From assembly GCA_963642995.1 (NCBI GenBank), contig CAVIIZ010000044.1, positions 1 to 7,174 of the forward strand: a stretch of 7,174 nt of DNA. Reading direction: 5' to 3'. The translations under genes were made by a program, and so were the position numbers. Below are positions 1 to 5,560 of this stretch, in pieces. This DNA is from CAVAWX01 sp963642995. Its GTDB lineage: Bacteria > Actinomycetota > Coriobacteriia > Coriobacteriales > QAMH01. Every line of letters starts with the position of its first letter. Position 1 is the stretch's first letter. The notes under the pieces are model-generated. The model saw nothing but the letters and a program-made list of their open reading frames with translations. It searched no databases and was not told the origin of the DNA.

Positions 1-527
1 TCCCCGAACATCTCGACAAACTGGGATTTGACGAGCTGATCAAGCTTTGCTCTAGCTGCTATACGATTGCTAATAGTTGCTTCAATCAATATAAAAGGAA
101 GCCTGTCTTTGGCAAAAGGTTTTTGACCAATAGCAGGGACATCGATTTTGTCTATATATTTACGTGAAATGTGTTTTAGGCCGGCACCTTTAAAGCCTGC
201 TTCGAGTAAGCGCATATTCGCTTTTAGATACCGGTAGATAGCCTCTAAGCTAATATCGTTTTCTTTGGTTTTATATACGAGACAATCGGTTGAAGTCGCA
301 AAGGGTTCTTCGCAATAATGAACACTGGCCGTGCCGCCTGTTCCAAAAATTAGCGCTGGACCCACAAAAAGAGCTTCATCATAATATTTAGTTTGAACAG
401 GGCTGGAAGTGAAGAACCTATAAGGGCCGCTGGCAATACCGAAGCTTGCTTTTATCTTTGATTTCTTTTCAACACTACAAATTTCCCCAATGCATTGCTT
501 TTCAACAAATTGAGGCTTGTTACTCAT
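1..527 (-). CDS. hsdS: Type I restriction-modification specificity subunit HsdS, module B (partial, runs off the window)
   Basis: Part of a type I specificity subunit, which selects the DNA target for HsdM and HsdR. An uninterrupted frame of 175 codons starts at ATG 525-527 and is still open at position 1. Residues about 10-135 form one target-recognition domain, with the family-typical 'FFTSSPVQTKYYDEALF' (39-54), 'IFGTGGTASVHY' (60-71) and 'TSTDC' (78-82). Residues about 150-175 are the central helical linker ending 'KLDQLVKSQFVEMFG', after which a second domain normally follows, here outside the window. An in-frame ATG at 537-539 is an alternative start; GGTGG five bases before ATG 527 favours the shorter form. 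The in-frame stop at 558-560 limits the 5' end. The gene is much more AT-rich than the rest of the window. Its first eight residues (MSNKPQFV) are identical to module A at 571-894, then the two diverge completely. Whether it is expressed, silent or truncated cannot be decided because of the gap at 561. Confidence 0.85.
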   Translation of the reverse strand, partial: MSNKPQFVEKQCIGEICSVEKKSKIKASFGIASGPYRFFTSSPVQTKYYDEALFVGPALIFGTGGTASVHYCEEPFATSTDCLVYKTKENDISLEAIYRYLKANMRLLEAGFKGAGLKHISRKYIDKIDVPAIGQKPFAKDRLPFILIEATISNRIAARAKLDQLVKSQFVEMFG

Positions 528-560
528 TACGACCACCATCCAGAACTCGCATGGCAGTCA
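503..560. repeat. 58-base direct repeat, copy 1 (hsdS start region)
   Basis: Matches 870-927 at 57 of 58 positions; the only difference is a551 versus g918. On the minus strand it covers the upstream bases, both candidate start codons and the first codons of the hsdS reading frame. The copy ends exactly at the Ns, so the true repeat may be longer on that side. On the other side identity stops at position 503, inside codon 9. Confidence 0.95.
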
Positions 561-570
561 NNNNNNNNNN
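561..570. other. Assembly gap (10 Ns)
   Basis: Ten undetermined bases join two sequence blocks. A fixed run of ten Ns is typical of a scaffolder's placeholder, so the real distance is unknown. The gap truncates the hsdS module at 571-894 and touches the end of a repeat, the usual place for a short-read assembly to break. Order and relative orientation of 1-560 and 571 onward rest on scaffolding only. Confidence 0.95.
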
Positions 571-894
571 AGCCAGATGAGAAACCACGTAACATGGCTG
601 TGGCAGTACATAAACGTTGCCCGTCATGCAGGACATGCCGCTTTTCGCAAACAGCACTGTCCCTTCTGGAAACAGCTTCAGTTTGAGCCGGCTAGCTTCT
701 TCGGCAGAAATCTTTTCTAGACTTGATATGCTCGCGCCCTCTAGCAAAGCAGTTAAACTACCAGCTCTGACAAACGGGATACCCTCTTCGGAAAAGCTAT
801 CTTTTTTCGGGGCGACGTTGCCTGCTGTTATCTCAGCAATATCGCTCAACTTTACTCGCTTGCATTCCCCAACAAATTGAGGCTTGTTACTCAT
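571..894 (-). CDS. hsdS: Type I restriction-modification specificity subunit HsdS, module A (truncated by the gap)
   Basis: The hsdM-proximal specificity module, 108 residues visible from ATG 892-894 before the Ns. It is an N-terminal target-recognition domain: 'KLSDIAEITAGN' (15-26), 'GIPFVRAGSL' (38-47), 'KLKLFPEGTVLFAKSGMS' (71-88) and 'CYVVSHLA' (101-108) are the strand-and-loop blocks seen in many HsdS TRD1 domains. The linker, second domain and C-terminal helix are missing because of the gap, not because of a visible stop. The frame also opens at ATG 904-906. GGTGG five bases before ATG 894 and the TAATG overlap with the preceding small frame favour 894. Together with HsdM it should set the methylated sequence. 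It shares its start with module B (1-527) but is a different recognition-domain type, so the target would differ. Confidence 0.85.
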
Positions 895-927
895 TACGAC
901 CACCATCCAGAACTCGCGTGGCAGTCA
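870..927. repeat. 58-base direct repeat, copy 2 (hsdS start region)
   Basis: Partner of 503-560 in the same orientation as drawn, 367 positions apart counting the Ns. It carries the ATGs at 894 and 906 and ends inside the hsdM-hsdS spacer. Because it lies between hsdM and hsdS, recombination between the two copies would place a different recognition domain next to hsdM without changing the start region. Confidence 0.95.
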
Positions 928-1220
928 ACGACAACATCTGCGCTTACGTTGCGATGCCCGTCTACATGCGTTTGCCCATTAGAATCCATATGTGCATTTT
1001 TTGCACATATGCTCTTGGAGTCGTGTTCGCCATTTCGAGCTGCCCCCAAGCACGACAAAACCCGCCAGTCGAGCTTCCGCGAGAGGCCGGCGGGTCTATT
1101 GCCTATAAGTGCACGCGCAATTACGAGATACTTTGATATGCGGCTATTCATCGCAACTACCGAGAAATTCTCGATAGTTGGCCTGTAGTAGGCTCTCTGA
1201 ATCACAATGCAGTTGCTCAT
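894..1220 (-). CDS. Small open frame between hsdM and hsdS, doubtful gene
   Basis: A 108-codon frame starting two bases after the hsdM stop and ending in TAATG, overlapping the hsdS start by one base. That spacing looks like translational coupling. The predicted protein resembles no family I recognise: no membrane segment, no clear domain, and a C-terminus ('SSGWWS') encoded by the 58-base repeat. The DNA beneath it contains three inverted repeats, one resembling a terminator, which argues for a structured non-coding spacer. No strong ribosome binding site precedes its ATG. If it is translated, its main role may be to carry ribosomes from hsdM to hsdS. More likely it is a chance frame. Confidence 0.25.
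   Translation of the reverse strand: MSNCIVIQRAYYRPTIENFSVVAMNSRISKYLVIARALIGNRPAGLSRKLDWRVLSCLGAARNGEHDSKSICAKNAHMDSNGQTHVDGHRNVSADVVVDCHASSGWWS
987..1011. repeat. Perfect 10-base inverted repeat with T5/A5 centre
   Basis: Arms CATATGTGCA (987-996) and TGCACATATG (1002-1011) are perfectly complementary around five T residues (A on the minus strand). No T-tract follows on either strand, so it is not a standard terminator. The symmetry and central A-tract would suit a dimeric DNA-binding protein or a recombination site as well as an RNA hairpin. Confidence 0.75.
1057..1095 (-). terminator. Terminator-like hairpin after hsdM
   Basis: On the minus strand ACCCGCC (1095-1089) pairs with GGCGGGT (1066-1060) across a 22-base loop, and the 3' arm runs into TTTTG. 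The GC-rich stem and short T-run resemble a weak intrinsic terminator about 130 bases after the hsdM stop. If it works it would reduce hsdS transcription relative to hsdM; the large loop and short T-run make it leaky at best. Confidence 0.4.
1154..1180. repeat. 12-base inverted repeat with 3-base loop
   Basis: Arms 1154-1165 (CAACTACCGAGA) and 1169-1180 (TCTCGATAGTTG) enclose a three-base loop. Eleven of twelve positions are Watson-Crick, and the twelfth becomes a G-U pair in RNA from the minus strand. This keeps the RNA helix intact but not the DNA symmetry, hinting that the transcript is the functional form. No T-tract follows. Confidence 0.7.
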
Positions 1221-1222
1221 CT

Positions 1223-2740
1223 TTAATCACCGCCGAGCATCTTGCTGAGCTCTGCCAGACCCTCGGCCATCTGGCGGTTCAGGTCGGCCAGGTCTGCAAG
1301 AATCTCCTCTGTGGGCGGGTACTCGATGCGCTCGTATTCGGTTTTGGTGTACTTGTTGAAGCTGAAGTCGTAATCATTGTCGACAATCTCTTGCTTGGGC
1401 ACCAGGAAGCTCTTGTCGGTGCGCTCGCGCTTGGCTTCGCCGGCGAGGTTTGCCCAGCGCGCGAGGATGTCGGGGATGTCGTCGTTCTTCTCGTCCACGT
1501 CGCGCTTGTCGTCGAGCGTGAAGCCGTCTCCTTCCATGTTGTACATCCACACATCGCCGGTGCCGCCGGCGTCGGTCTTGGTGAACACCAAGATGGCGGT
1601 GCTCACCCCGGAATAGGGCTTGAACACGCCGCTGGGCATGTAGATGACGGCCTCGAGCTTCTGCCGCTCCACCAGCTCGCGGCGCAACTGGCCGTAGGCC
1701 TTGGAGTTGCTGCGGAACAACACGCCGTTCGGCACGATGCAGGCGCAGCGGCCGCCCATCTTCAACATGCGCAAAAACAGCGCCACGAACAAAAGCTCCG
1801 TCTGCTTGGAGTCCACGATGCCGCGCAGGCTCTTGTCGATGTCCTCCACGTCCACCGAGCCCGTGAACGGCGGGTTCGCCAAAATCACGTCGTAGCGGCT
1901 GCGCACGGTGTTGCCCTTGGAGATGGAGTCGAGGTAGCGCACGTCGGGCGCCTCCACGCCGTGCAGCATCAGGTTCATGGTGGAGATGCGCAGCATGGTC
2001 TGGTCCATCTCGAAGCCGGAAAACTGGGGCGTGCCGTCGGTCGCGCCGGTGAACAAGCCCCATTGCTCGCCGGACATGCCTTGCCCGTAGTTGTCGCGGA
2101 TGTGCTCGGTGGCCGAGATGAGAAAGCCCGCGGTGCCGCATGCGGGGTCGCACACGAGTTCGCCCGGCTTGGGGTCGACCATGGCCACCATCATCTTGCG
2201 GATGTGCTGGGGCGTGCGGAACTGGCCGTTCGTGCCCGCCGTCGAGAGCTTGGACAGCATGTATTCGTACAGGTCGCCCAGGTCGCCGATGTGCTCGTCG
2301 AACTCGGCCAGCAGGCCTTCCACGCCGTCCACCGCCTTTTCCAAGAGTGCCGGTTTGCCGGCGGGGAAGCCGAACGTGGCGCTTTCCATCGTCTTGGAAA
2401 ACGCCGAGCCGTCGCCGAGCTCCTTGATGAAGGGGAACACGAACTCGCTGACGATGCGATACATCTCGGCTGCGGGCTTGTCCTTGAAGCGGCTCCAGCG
2501 CAGCTGCCCGCCGTCGATTTCAGCGCCGTGGGCGTTGCGGTATGTCTGCGGGAAGATGCGCGGCTGTGCGTCGCCTAGCACCTGCTCCATGCGCTCGGCT
2601 TCAAGTTCCTTCTCGTCGAGCTGCCTCATGAACATGAGGTAGGTGAGCTGGCTTATGACCTCGATGGGGTTGGTGATGCCGCCTTCCCACATCTTCTGCC
2701 AGATGGCGTCGACTTTTGCCTTCGTTGCCCCGGTGACCAT
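1223..2740 (-). CDS. hsdM: Type I restriction-modification DNA methyltransferase subunit HsdM
   Basis: The N6-adenine methyltransferase subunit of a type I system. Two copies join one HsdS to modify the target using S-adenosylmethionine, and HsdR adds cleavage. The product is 505 residues, normal for the family. Residues about 5-165 form the N-terminal helical domain ('IWQKMWEGGITNPIEVISQL', 13-32). The SAM-binding motif 'DPACGTAGFL' is at 198-207 and the catalytic 'NPPF' at 289-292, so both active-site motifs are intact. The C-terminal part (about 440-505) is helical and ends in a leucine-rich coil that normally contacts HsdS. ATG 2738-2740 is chosen over a GTG at 2843-2845 because AGAGGAG (2749-2755) lies eight bases upstream and the extra residues are low-complexity Arg/Ala. 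A TATAAT box at 2851-2856 can drive it separately from xerC. It heads the locus that continues with hsdS; hsdR is not seen. Confidence 0.96.
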   Translation of the reverse strand: MVTGATKAKVDAIWQKMWEGGITNPIEVISQLTYLMFMRQLDEKELEAERMEQVLGDAQPRIFPQTYRNAHGAEIDGGQLRWSRFKDKPAAEMYRIVSEFVFPFIKELGDGSAFSKTMESATFGFPAGKPALLEKAVDGVEGLLAEFDEHIGDLGDLYEYMLSKLSTAGTNGQFRTPQHIRKMMVAMVDPKPGELVCDPACGTAGFLISATEHIRDNYGQGMSGEQWGLFTGATDGTPQFSGFEMDQTMLRISTMNLMLHGVEAPDVRYLDSISKGNTVRSRYDVILANPPFTGSVDVEDIDKSLRGIVDSKQTELLFVALFLRMLKMGGRCACIVPNGVLFRSNSKAYGQLRRELVERQKLEAVIYMPSGVFKPYSGVSTAILVFTKTDAGGTGDVWMYNMEGDGFTLDDKRDVDEKNDDIPDILARWANLAGEAKRERTDKSFLVPKQEIVDNDYDFSFNKYTKTEYERIEYPPTEEILADLADLNRQMAEGLAELSKMLGGD

Positions 2741-2850
2741 GAGGCCGGCTCCTCTCCCCCGCTCGATGCGCGCCGCTTGCCGTGCGTGCGCCGCCCGAGA
2801 TGCGTGTGCTGTTCGGCATGCGCGCGCCGCCTGCCGCGTTTTCACCTGGA

Positions 2851-2856
2851 ATTATA
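2851..2856 (-). promoter_or_regulatory. -10 box of the probable hsdM promoter
   Basis: A perfect TATAAT on the minus strand, conspicuous in very GC-rich surroundings, lying between xerC and hsdM. No good -35 hexamer is visible at 16-18 bases upstream. Transcription from here would give hsdM an untranslated leader of about 100 bases. The box directly abuts one arm (2857-2863) of an inverted repeat, so folding or protein binding there could affect it. Confidence 0.5.
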
Positions 2857-2905
2857 CGGCACGCCGCGAAGCGCCTTTTGCCGTGCACGTGCCGAAAAAG
2901 GCGCT
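2857..2905. repeat. Two interleaved inverted repeats at the end of xerC
   Basis: Pair A: AGCGCCTTTT (2870-2879) with AAAAGGCGCT (2896-2905), ten perfect base pairs around a 16-base loop, touching the xerC stop codon. Pair B: CGGCACG (2857-2863) with CGTGCCG (2888-2894), seven perfect pairs. The arms alternate, so the two hairpins exclude each other unless a pseudoknot forms. Neither is followed by a T-tract, so standard intrinsic termination is unlikely. GCACGTGC (2885-2892) is itself a palindrome in the loop of A. Confidence 0.7.
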
Positions 2906-3897
2906 CAGGCGCGGGGGTGTGCGCGCGCGTAGGTCTCCTTCATGTGCGCAAGCGAGAGGTTCGCGTAGATCTGGGTGGTGGACAGGCTCGCATGCCCCAG
3001 CATGTCCTGCACGCTGCGCAGATCGGCGCCGCCTTCCACGAGGTCGGTGGCAAAGGCATGGCGCATGTCGTGCGGATGCAGGGAAGGGTCGAGCCCGGCG
3101 GCGCGGGCGCGGTCGTGGAAAACCCGGCGCAAGGCGGCAGGCGTCATGGGGTTTCCCCTCGTGGACACGAACAGCTCCGCCACCGGGCCTTTCACCATCA
3201 GCTGCGGGCGGGCGGCGAGGTAGGCGCGCACGCGCGAGCAGGCAAGCTCGTGGACGGGCACGATGCGCTCCTTGCCGCCCTTGCCGAAAAGCCGGACCTC
3301 GCCCGCCTCGAGGTCGACGTCGCCCGGCTTCAGGGCGGCCATCTCGGCGATGCGCGCGCCGCATGCGTAGAGCAGCTCGAGAAAGGCGCCGTCGCGCAAG
3401 GCGGCGGGCGAGGACGTGCCGCAAGAGGAGAGCAGCTTCTCGATGTCCGAGCGCGAGGTGACGCGCGGCAGCTCGCGTCTTGCCTTCGGCGTGGCGGCGA
3501 CGGCGGCCGGGTTCTCGTCGAGAAAGCCGCGGTCGTTCAGGTAGGCGAAAAGGCCGCGCACGGCGGCGAGATGGCGGCACACCGTCTTTCTCGCATAGCC
3601 CGCACGGTCGAGGTCTGCCATGTAGCGGCGGAAACGGCGGTGCGTCAGGTGCAGCGGGTCGGCTCCGTCGCGGGCGGCCCAGTCCAGGTAGCCGTGCAGG
3701 TCGTGCGCATAGGCGCGGACCGTGTGGGGCGAGAGGTTGCGCTCGACGTCCAGATGGCGGACGAACAGGCGGGCGTACTCGGCCGCCTGCGCGTCGAAGC
3801 GCTCGTCGCCGAAGAGGACGGGCAGCCCTTCGTGCGCGCCTGCGGCGGGCGAATCCCCGCGTTCGACTGCGGCGGCCGGCGCCTCGTGCGCGCTCAT
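2905..3897 (-). CDS. xerC: Tyrosine recombinase XerC
   Basis: A site-specific recombinase that, with XerD, resolves chromosome dimers at dif during division. The product is 330 residues; the usual length is near 300, and the excess is an Ala-rich N-terminal extension of about 35 residues. Residues about 40-125 form the SAM-like core-binding domain ('HLDVERNLSPHTVRAYAHDL', 48-67); the catalytic domain follows from about 145. All active-site residues are visible: R182 in 'GARIAEM', K206 in 'FGKGGKER', H276 and R279 in 'HPHDMRH', H302 in 'LGHASLSTTQIY', and the nucleophile Y311. ATG 3895-3897 overlaps the trmFO stop as ATGA, implying translational coupling. The trmFO-xerC pair is known from Firmicutes, and dprA lies near xerC in some actinobacteria, so this is probably the housekeeping XerC and not an hsdS invertase, although hsdM/hsdS lie directly downstream. 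A codV-type name would be equivalent. Confidence 0.93.
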   Translation of the reverse strand: MSAHEAPAAAVERGDSPAAGAHEGLPVLFGDERFDAQAAEYARLFVRHLDVERNLSPHTVRAYAHDLHGYLDWAARDGADPLHLTHRRFRRYMADLDRAGYARKTVCRHLAAVRGLFAYLNDRGFLDENPAAVAATPKARRELPRVTSRSDIEKLLSSCGTSSPAALRDGAFLELLYACGARIAEMAALKPGDVDLEAGEVRLFGKGGKERIVPVHELACSRVRAYLAARPQLMVKGPVAELFVSTRGNPMTPAALRRVFHDRARAAGLDPSLHPHDMRHAFATDLVEGGADLRSVQDMLGHASLSTTQIYANLSLAHMKETYARAHPRA

Positions 3898-5237
3898 GCC
3901 GAGAGCGCCCCCTCGAAGAGGTCGGCGCGGGAAGCGATGAAGGCGGCGATGCTCTCGCGGCTGCGGGCGGCGTAGGCGGCCTTGCGCGCGCGCTTGTCGC
4001 GGACCTTTTCGTCTAGGGCGGGGATGATGCCGTAATTCACGTGCATGGGCTGGTAGTCCCTCGTCTCGGGGTCTGTCGCGTAGGCCACGAGCGCGCCGAA
4101 CAGCGTCTCGCGCGGCAGCTTCGGCGCAGGCCGGCCCGAAAGCTCGGCATAGACGGCCAGGGCGGAGAAGAGCCCCGAGGCCACGGCCTCCATATAGCCC
4201 TCCGTGCCCGTCAGCTGGCCGGCCAAGTGCACGCCCGGGCGGCCCGGCACGTCGAAGGCAGGCCCGAGCACGTGCGGGGAGTCCACGAAGGTGTTGCGGT
4301 GCATGACCCCGAAGCGCGCGAACTGCGCGTGCTCGAGGCCGGGGATCATGCGGAAAACACGTTCCTGCTCGCCGAAGCGAAGGTTCGTCTGGAAGCCGAC
4401 GAGATTGTAGGCGCTGCGCTCGCGGTTCTCCGCTCGCAGCTGCACGGCCGCCCAGGGGCGCCTGCCGGATGCCGGGTCGGTCAACCCGACGGGTTTCAGG
4501 GCGCCGAAGCGCAAGGCGTCGGTCCCCGTGCGCGCCACCTCCTCGACGGGCTGGCAGGCCGAAAACAGCTCGCGGCGCTCGAAATCGTGCACGATCGCGC
4601 GTTTCGCCGCGACCAGCTCCGCGACGAAGCGCTCGTAGGCGTCGCGGGTGAAGGGGGCGTTCAAGTAGTCGGAAGGCTCGCCTTTGTCGTAGCGGGACTG
4701 TTCGAAGACGCGCGCGCGGTCGATGGAGTCGGCCTCGACGATGGGGGCGGCCGCGTCGTAGAAGGAAAGGGAGGCGGCTCCCAGCTCGCAGCAGAGCGCC
4801 TCGGCCAGCCCGTCGCCGGTCAAAGGGCCTGTGGCCACGATGGCGGGCGCGGCGGGCAGGGCGGAAAGCTCGCGGCGCTCGATCTGCACGAGCGGGTTTT
4901 CCTCCAAAAGGGCGGTGACCGCATCCGAGAACATCGTCCTGTCCACGGCAAGCGCCCCGCCCGCGGGCACCGAGGTCTTGCGGGCGGCGGCCAGGAGAAA
5001 GGAGCCCATGGCGGACAGCTCGCGCTTCAAGGCGCCCGCCGCCGTGTCGGCGTCGTCGCTCTTGAACGAGTTCGAGCACACGAGCTCGGCCGCGCCGTCC
5101 GTCTTGTGGGCCGCCGTCCGGCGTTCGGGGCGCATCTCGACCAGGCGCACGGGCACGCCGCGGGCGGCGAGCTGCAAGGCCGCCTCGCTGCCCGCAAGGC
5201 CTGCGCCCACCACGGTGACTGTCGGAAACTTCCTCAT
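3894..5237 (-). CDS. trmFO: Methylenetetrahydrofolate-tRNA (uracil-54-C5)-methyltransferase TrmFO
   Basis: A folate- and FAD-dependent enzyme that makes 5-methyluridine at position 54 of the tRNA T-loop, taking the carbon from methylene-tetrahydrofolate, not S-adenosylmethionine. The product is 447 residues, close to the family length. The FAD-binding Rossmann motif 'VVGAGLAGSEAA' is at 9-20 and 'AELVCSNSFKSD' at 50-61. C54 and C228 (in 'LFSACQPVEEVA') match the two conserved cysteines C53 and C226 of the Bacillus subtilis enzyme. 'VGLTDPASGRRPWAAVQLR' (250-268), 'YNLVGFQTNL' (277-286), 'VFRMIPGLEHAQFARFGVMH' (294-313) and 'GTEGYMEAVASGL' (344-356) are family signatures. ATG 5235-5237 is chosen because the Rossmann strand follows at once; an in-frame opening to 5384 only adds residues antisense-like to the toxin gene. 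The binding site before it is weak. The start lies 41 bases after the toxin stop, so transcription from the toxin-antitoxin promoter is possible. Confidence 0.96.
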   Translation of the reverse strand: MRKFPTVTVVGAGLAGSEAALQLAARGVPVRLVEMRPERRTAAHKTDGAAELVCSNSFKSDDADTAAGALKRELSAMGSFLLAAARKTSVPAGGALAVDRTMFSDAVTALLEENPLVQIERRELSALPAAPAIVATGPLTGDGLAEALCCELGAASLSFYDAAAPIVEADSIDRARVFEQSRYDKGEPSDYLNAPFTRDAYERFVAELVAAKRAIVHDFERRELFSACQPVEEVARTGTDALRFGALKPVGLTDPASGRRPWAAVQLRAENRERSAYNLVGFQTNLRFGEQERVFRMIPGLEHAQFARFGVMHRNTFVDSPHVLGPAFDVPGRPGVHLAGQLTGTEGYMEAVASGLFSALAVYAELSGRPAPKLPRETLFGALVAYATDPETRDYQPMHVNYGIIPALDEKVRDKRARKAAYAARSRESIAAFIASRADLFEGALSA

Positions 5238-5278
5238 GTCCTCATTCTCGCACACAACGGCCCGGAAACACTTGCTCC

Positions 5279-5557
5279 TCAGACCCCGAGCAGATCGGCA
5301 TGCGACCCCGTCCTCATCGCCGTCAGAACCAGATGTTTCGCATCCACGCGATACACCAGCAGCCAATCCGGTTCCACGTGGCATTCACGATGCCCTTTCC
5401 TGTTTCCAACAAGAGGATGGTCGTGCAGGTGCTCGGGCAGCCTCTCGCCTTTCCTCAAGGCGGTGATGACGGCGTCGAGTTTCTTCAGGTCTGCACCTTG
5501 GCGCCGCTTGCGCCTGACGTCCTTCTTGAACTGGGCGGTGTATGCGAGGTCGAGCAA
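5279..5557 (-). CDS. YafQ-type mRNA interferase toxin of a type II toxin-antitoxin pair
   Basis: A ribosome-dependent endoribonuclease of the RelE/YafQ superfamily that cuts mRNA in the ribosomal A site when freed from its antitoxin. The product is 92 residues, the length of E. coli YafQ. 'HPLVGNRKGHRECHVEPDWLL' spans 47-67 and 'RTGSHADLLG' 82-91. Against E. coli YafQ the catalytic residues are present: H47 (for H50), H60 (H63), D64 (D67), W65 and H86 (H87). Only the C-terminal Phe91 is replaced by Leu90, a conservative change, so the toxin is probably active. The start is TTG at 5555-5557, three bases after the antitoxin stop, with GGGGA seven bases upstream. No ATG in frame is better placed. 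The tight spacing and weak start fit a toxin made in lower amounts than its antitoxin. The family call is firm; activity is inferred. Confidence 0.92.
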   Translation of the reverse strand: MLDLAYTAQFKKDVRRKRRQGADLKKLDAVITALRKGERLPEHLHDHPLVGNRKGHRECHVEPDWLLVYRVDAKHLVLTAMRTGSHADLLGV

Positions 5558-5560
5558 AAC

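Larger units (their letters stand above)
897..1222 (-). other. Structured hsdM-hsdS spacer
   Basis: About 326 bases separate the hsdM stop from the hsdS start; in most type I operons these genes overlap or nearly touch. The stretch has intermediate base composition and holds three inverted repeats (arms at 1154-1165/1169-1180, 1060-1066/1089-1095 and 987-996/1002-1011) plus the end of the 58-base repeat. I see no convincing sigma-70 promoter in it on the minus strand. Confidence 0.6.

Noticed and set aside
520..906. Reading the hsdS module A frame through the Ns to 520
   Set aside because: Bases after the Ns belong to the second repeat copy and its upstream sequence; the frame across a gap of unknown length has no meaning.
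987..1180. CRISPR array or insertion-sequence ends in the hsdM-hsdS spacer
   Set aside because: The three inverted repeats differ from each other, there is no regular spacing, no transposase and no target-site duplication.
1178..2578. 466-codon plus-strand open frame across hsdM
   Set aside because: It lies antisense to a complete HsdM with catalytic motifs; its His/Val/Leu-rich product resembles no family and is a mirror of GC-rich codon use.
2741..2845. Longer HsdM start at GTG 2843-2845
   Set aside because: The added 35 residues are low-complexity Arg/Ala, no binding site precedes the GTG, and AGAGGAG fits ATG 2740. The GTG also lies only a few bases after the -10 box.
2905..5079. One 724-residue minus-strand frame suggesting a TrmFO-XerC fusion
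   Set aside because: Only the last 330 residues are real (XerC). The upstream part is the wrong frame of trmFO, which has its own complete frame and stop.
5238..5384. Longer TrmFO start at 5384
   Set aside because: The extra 49 residues overlap the toxin gene and do not resemble TrmFO, whose FAD motif begins just after ATG 5237.
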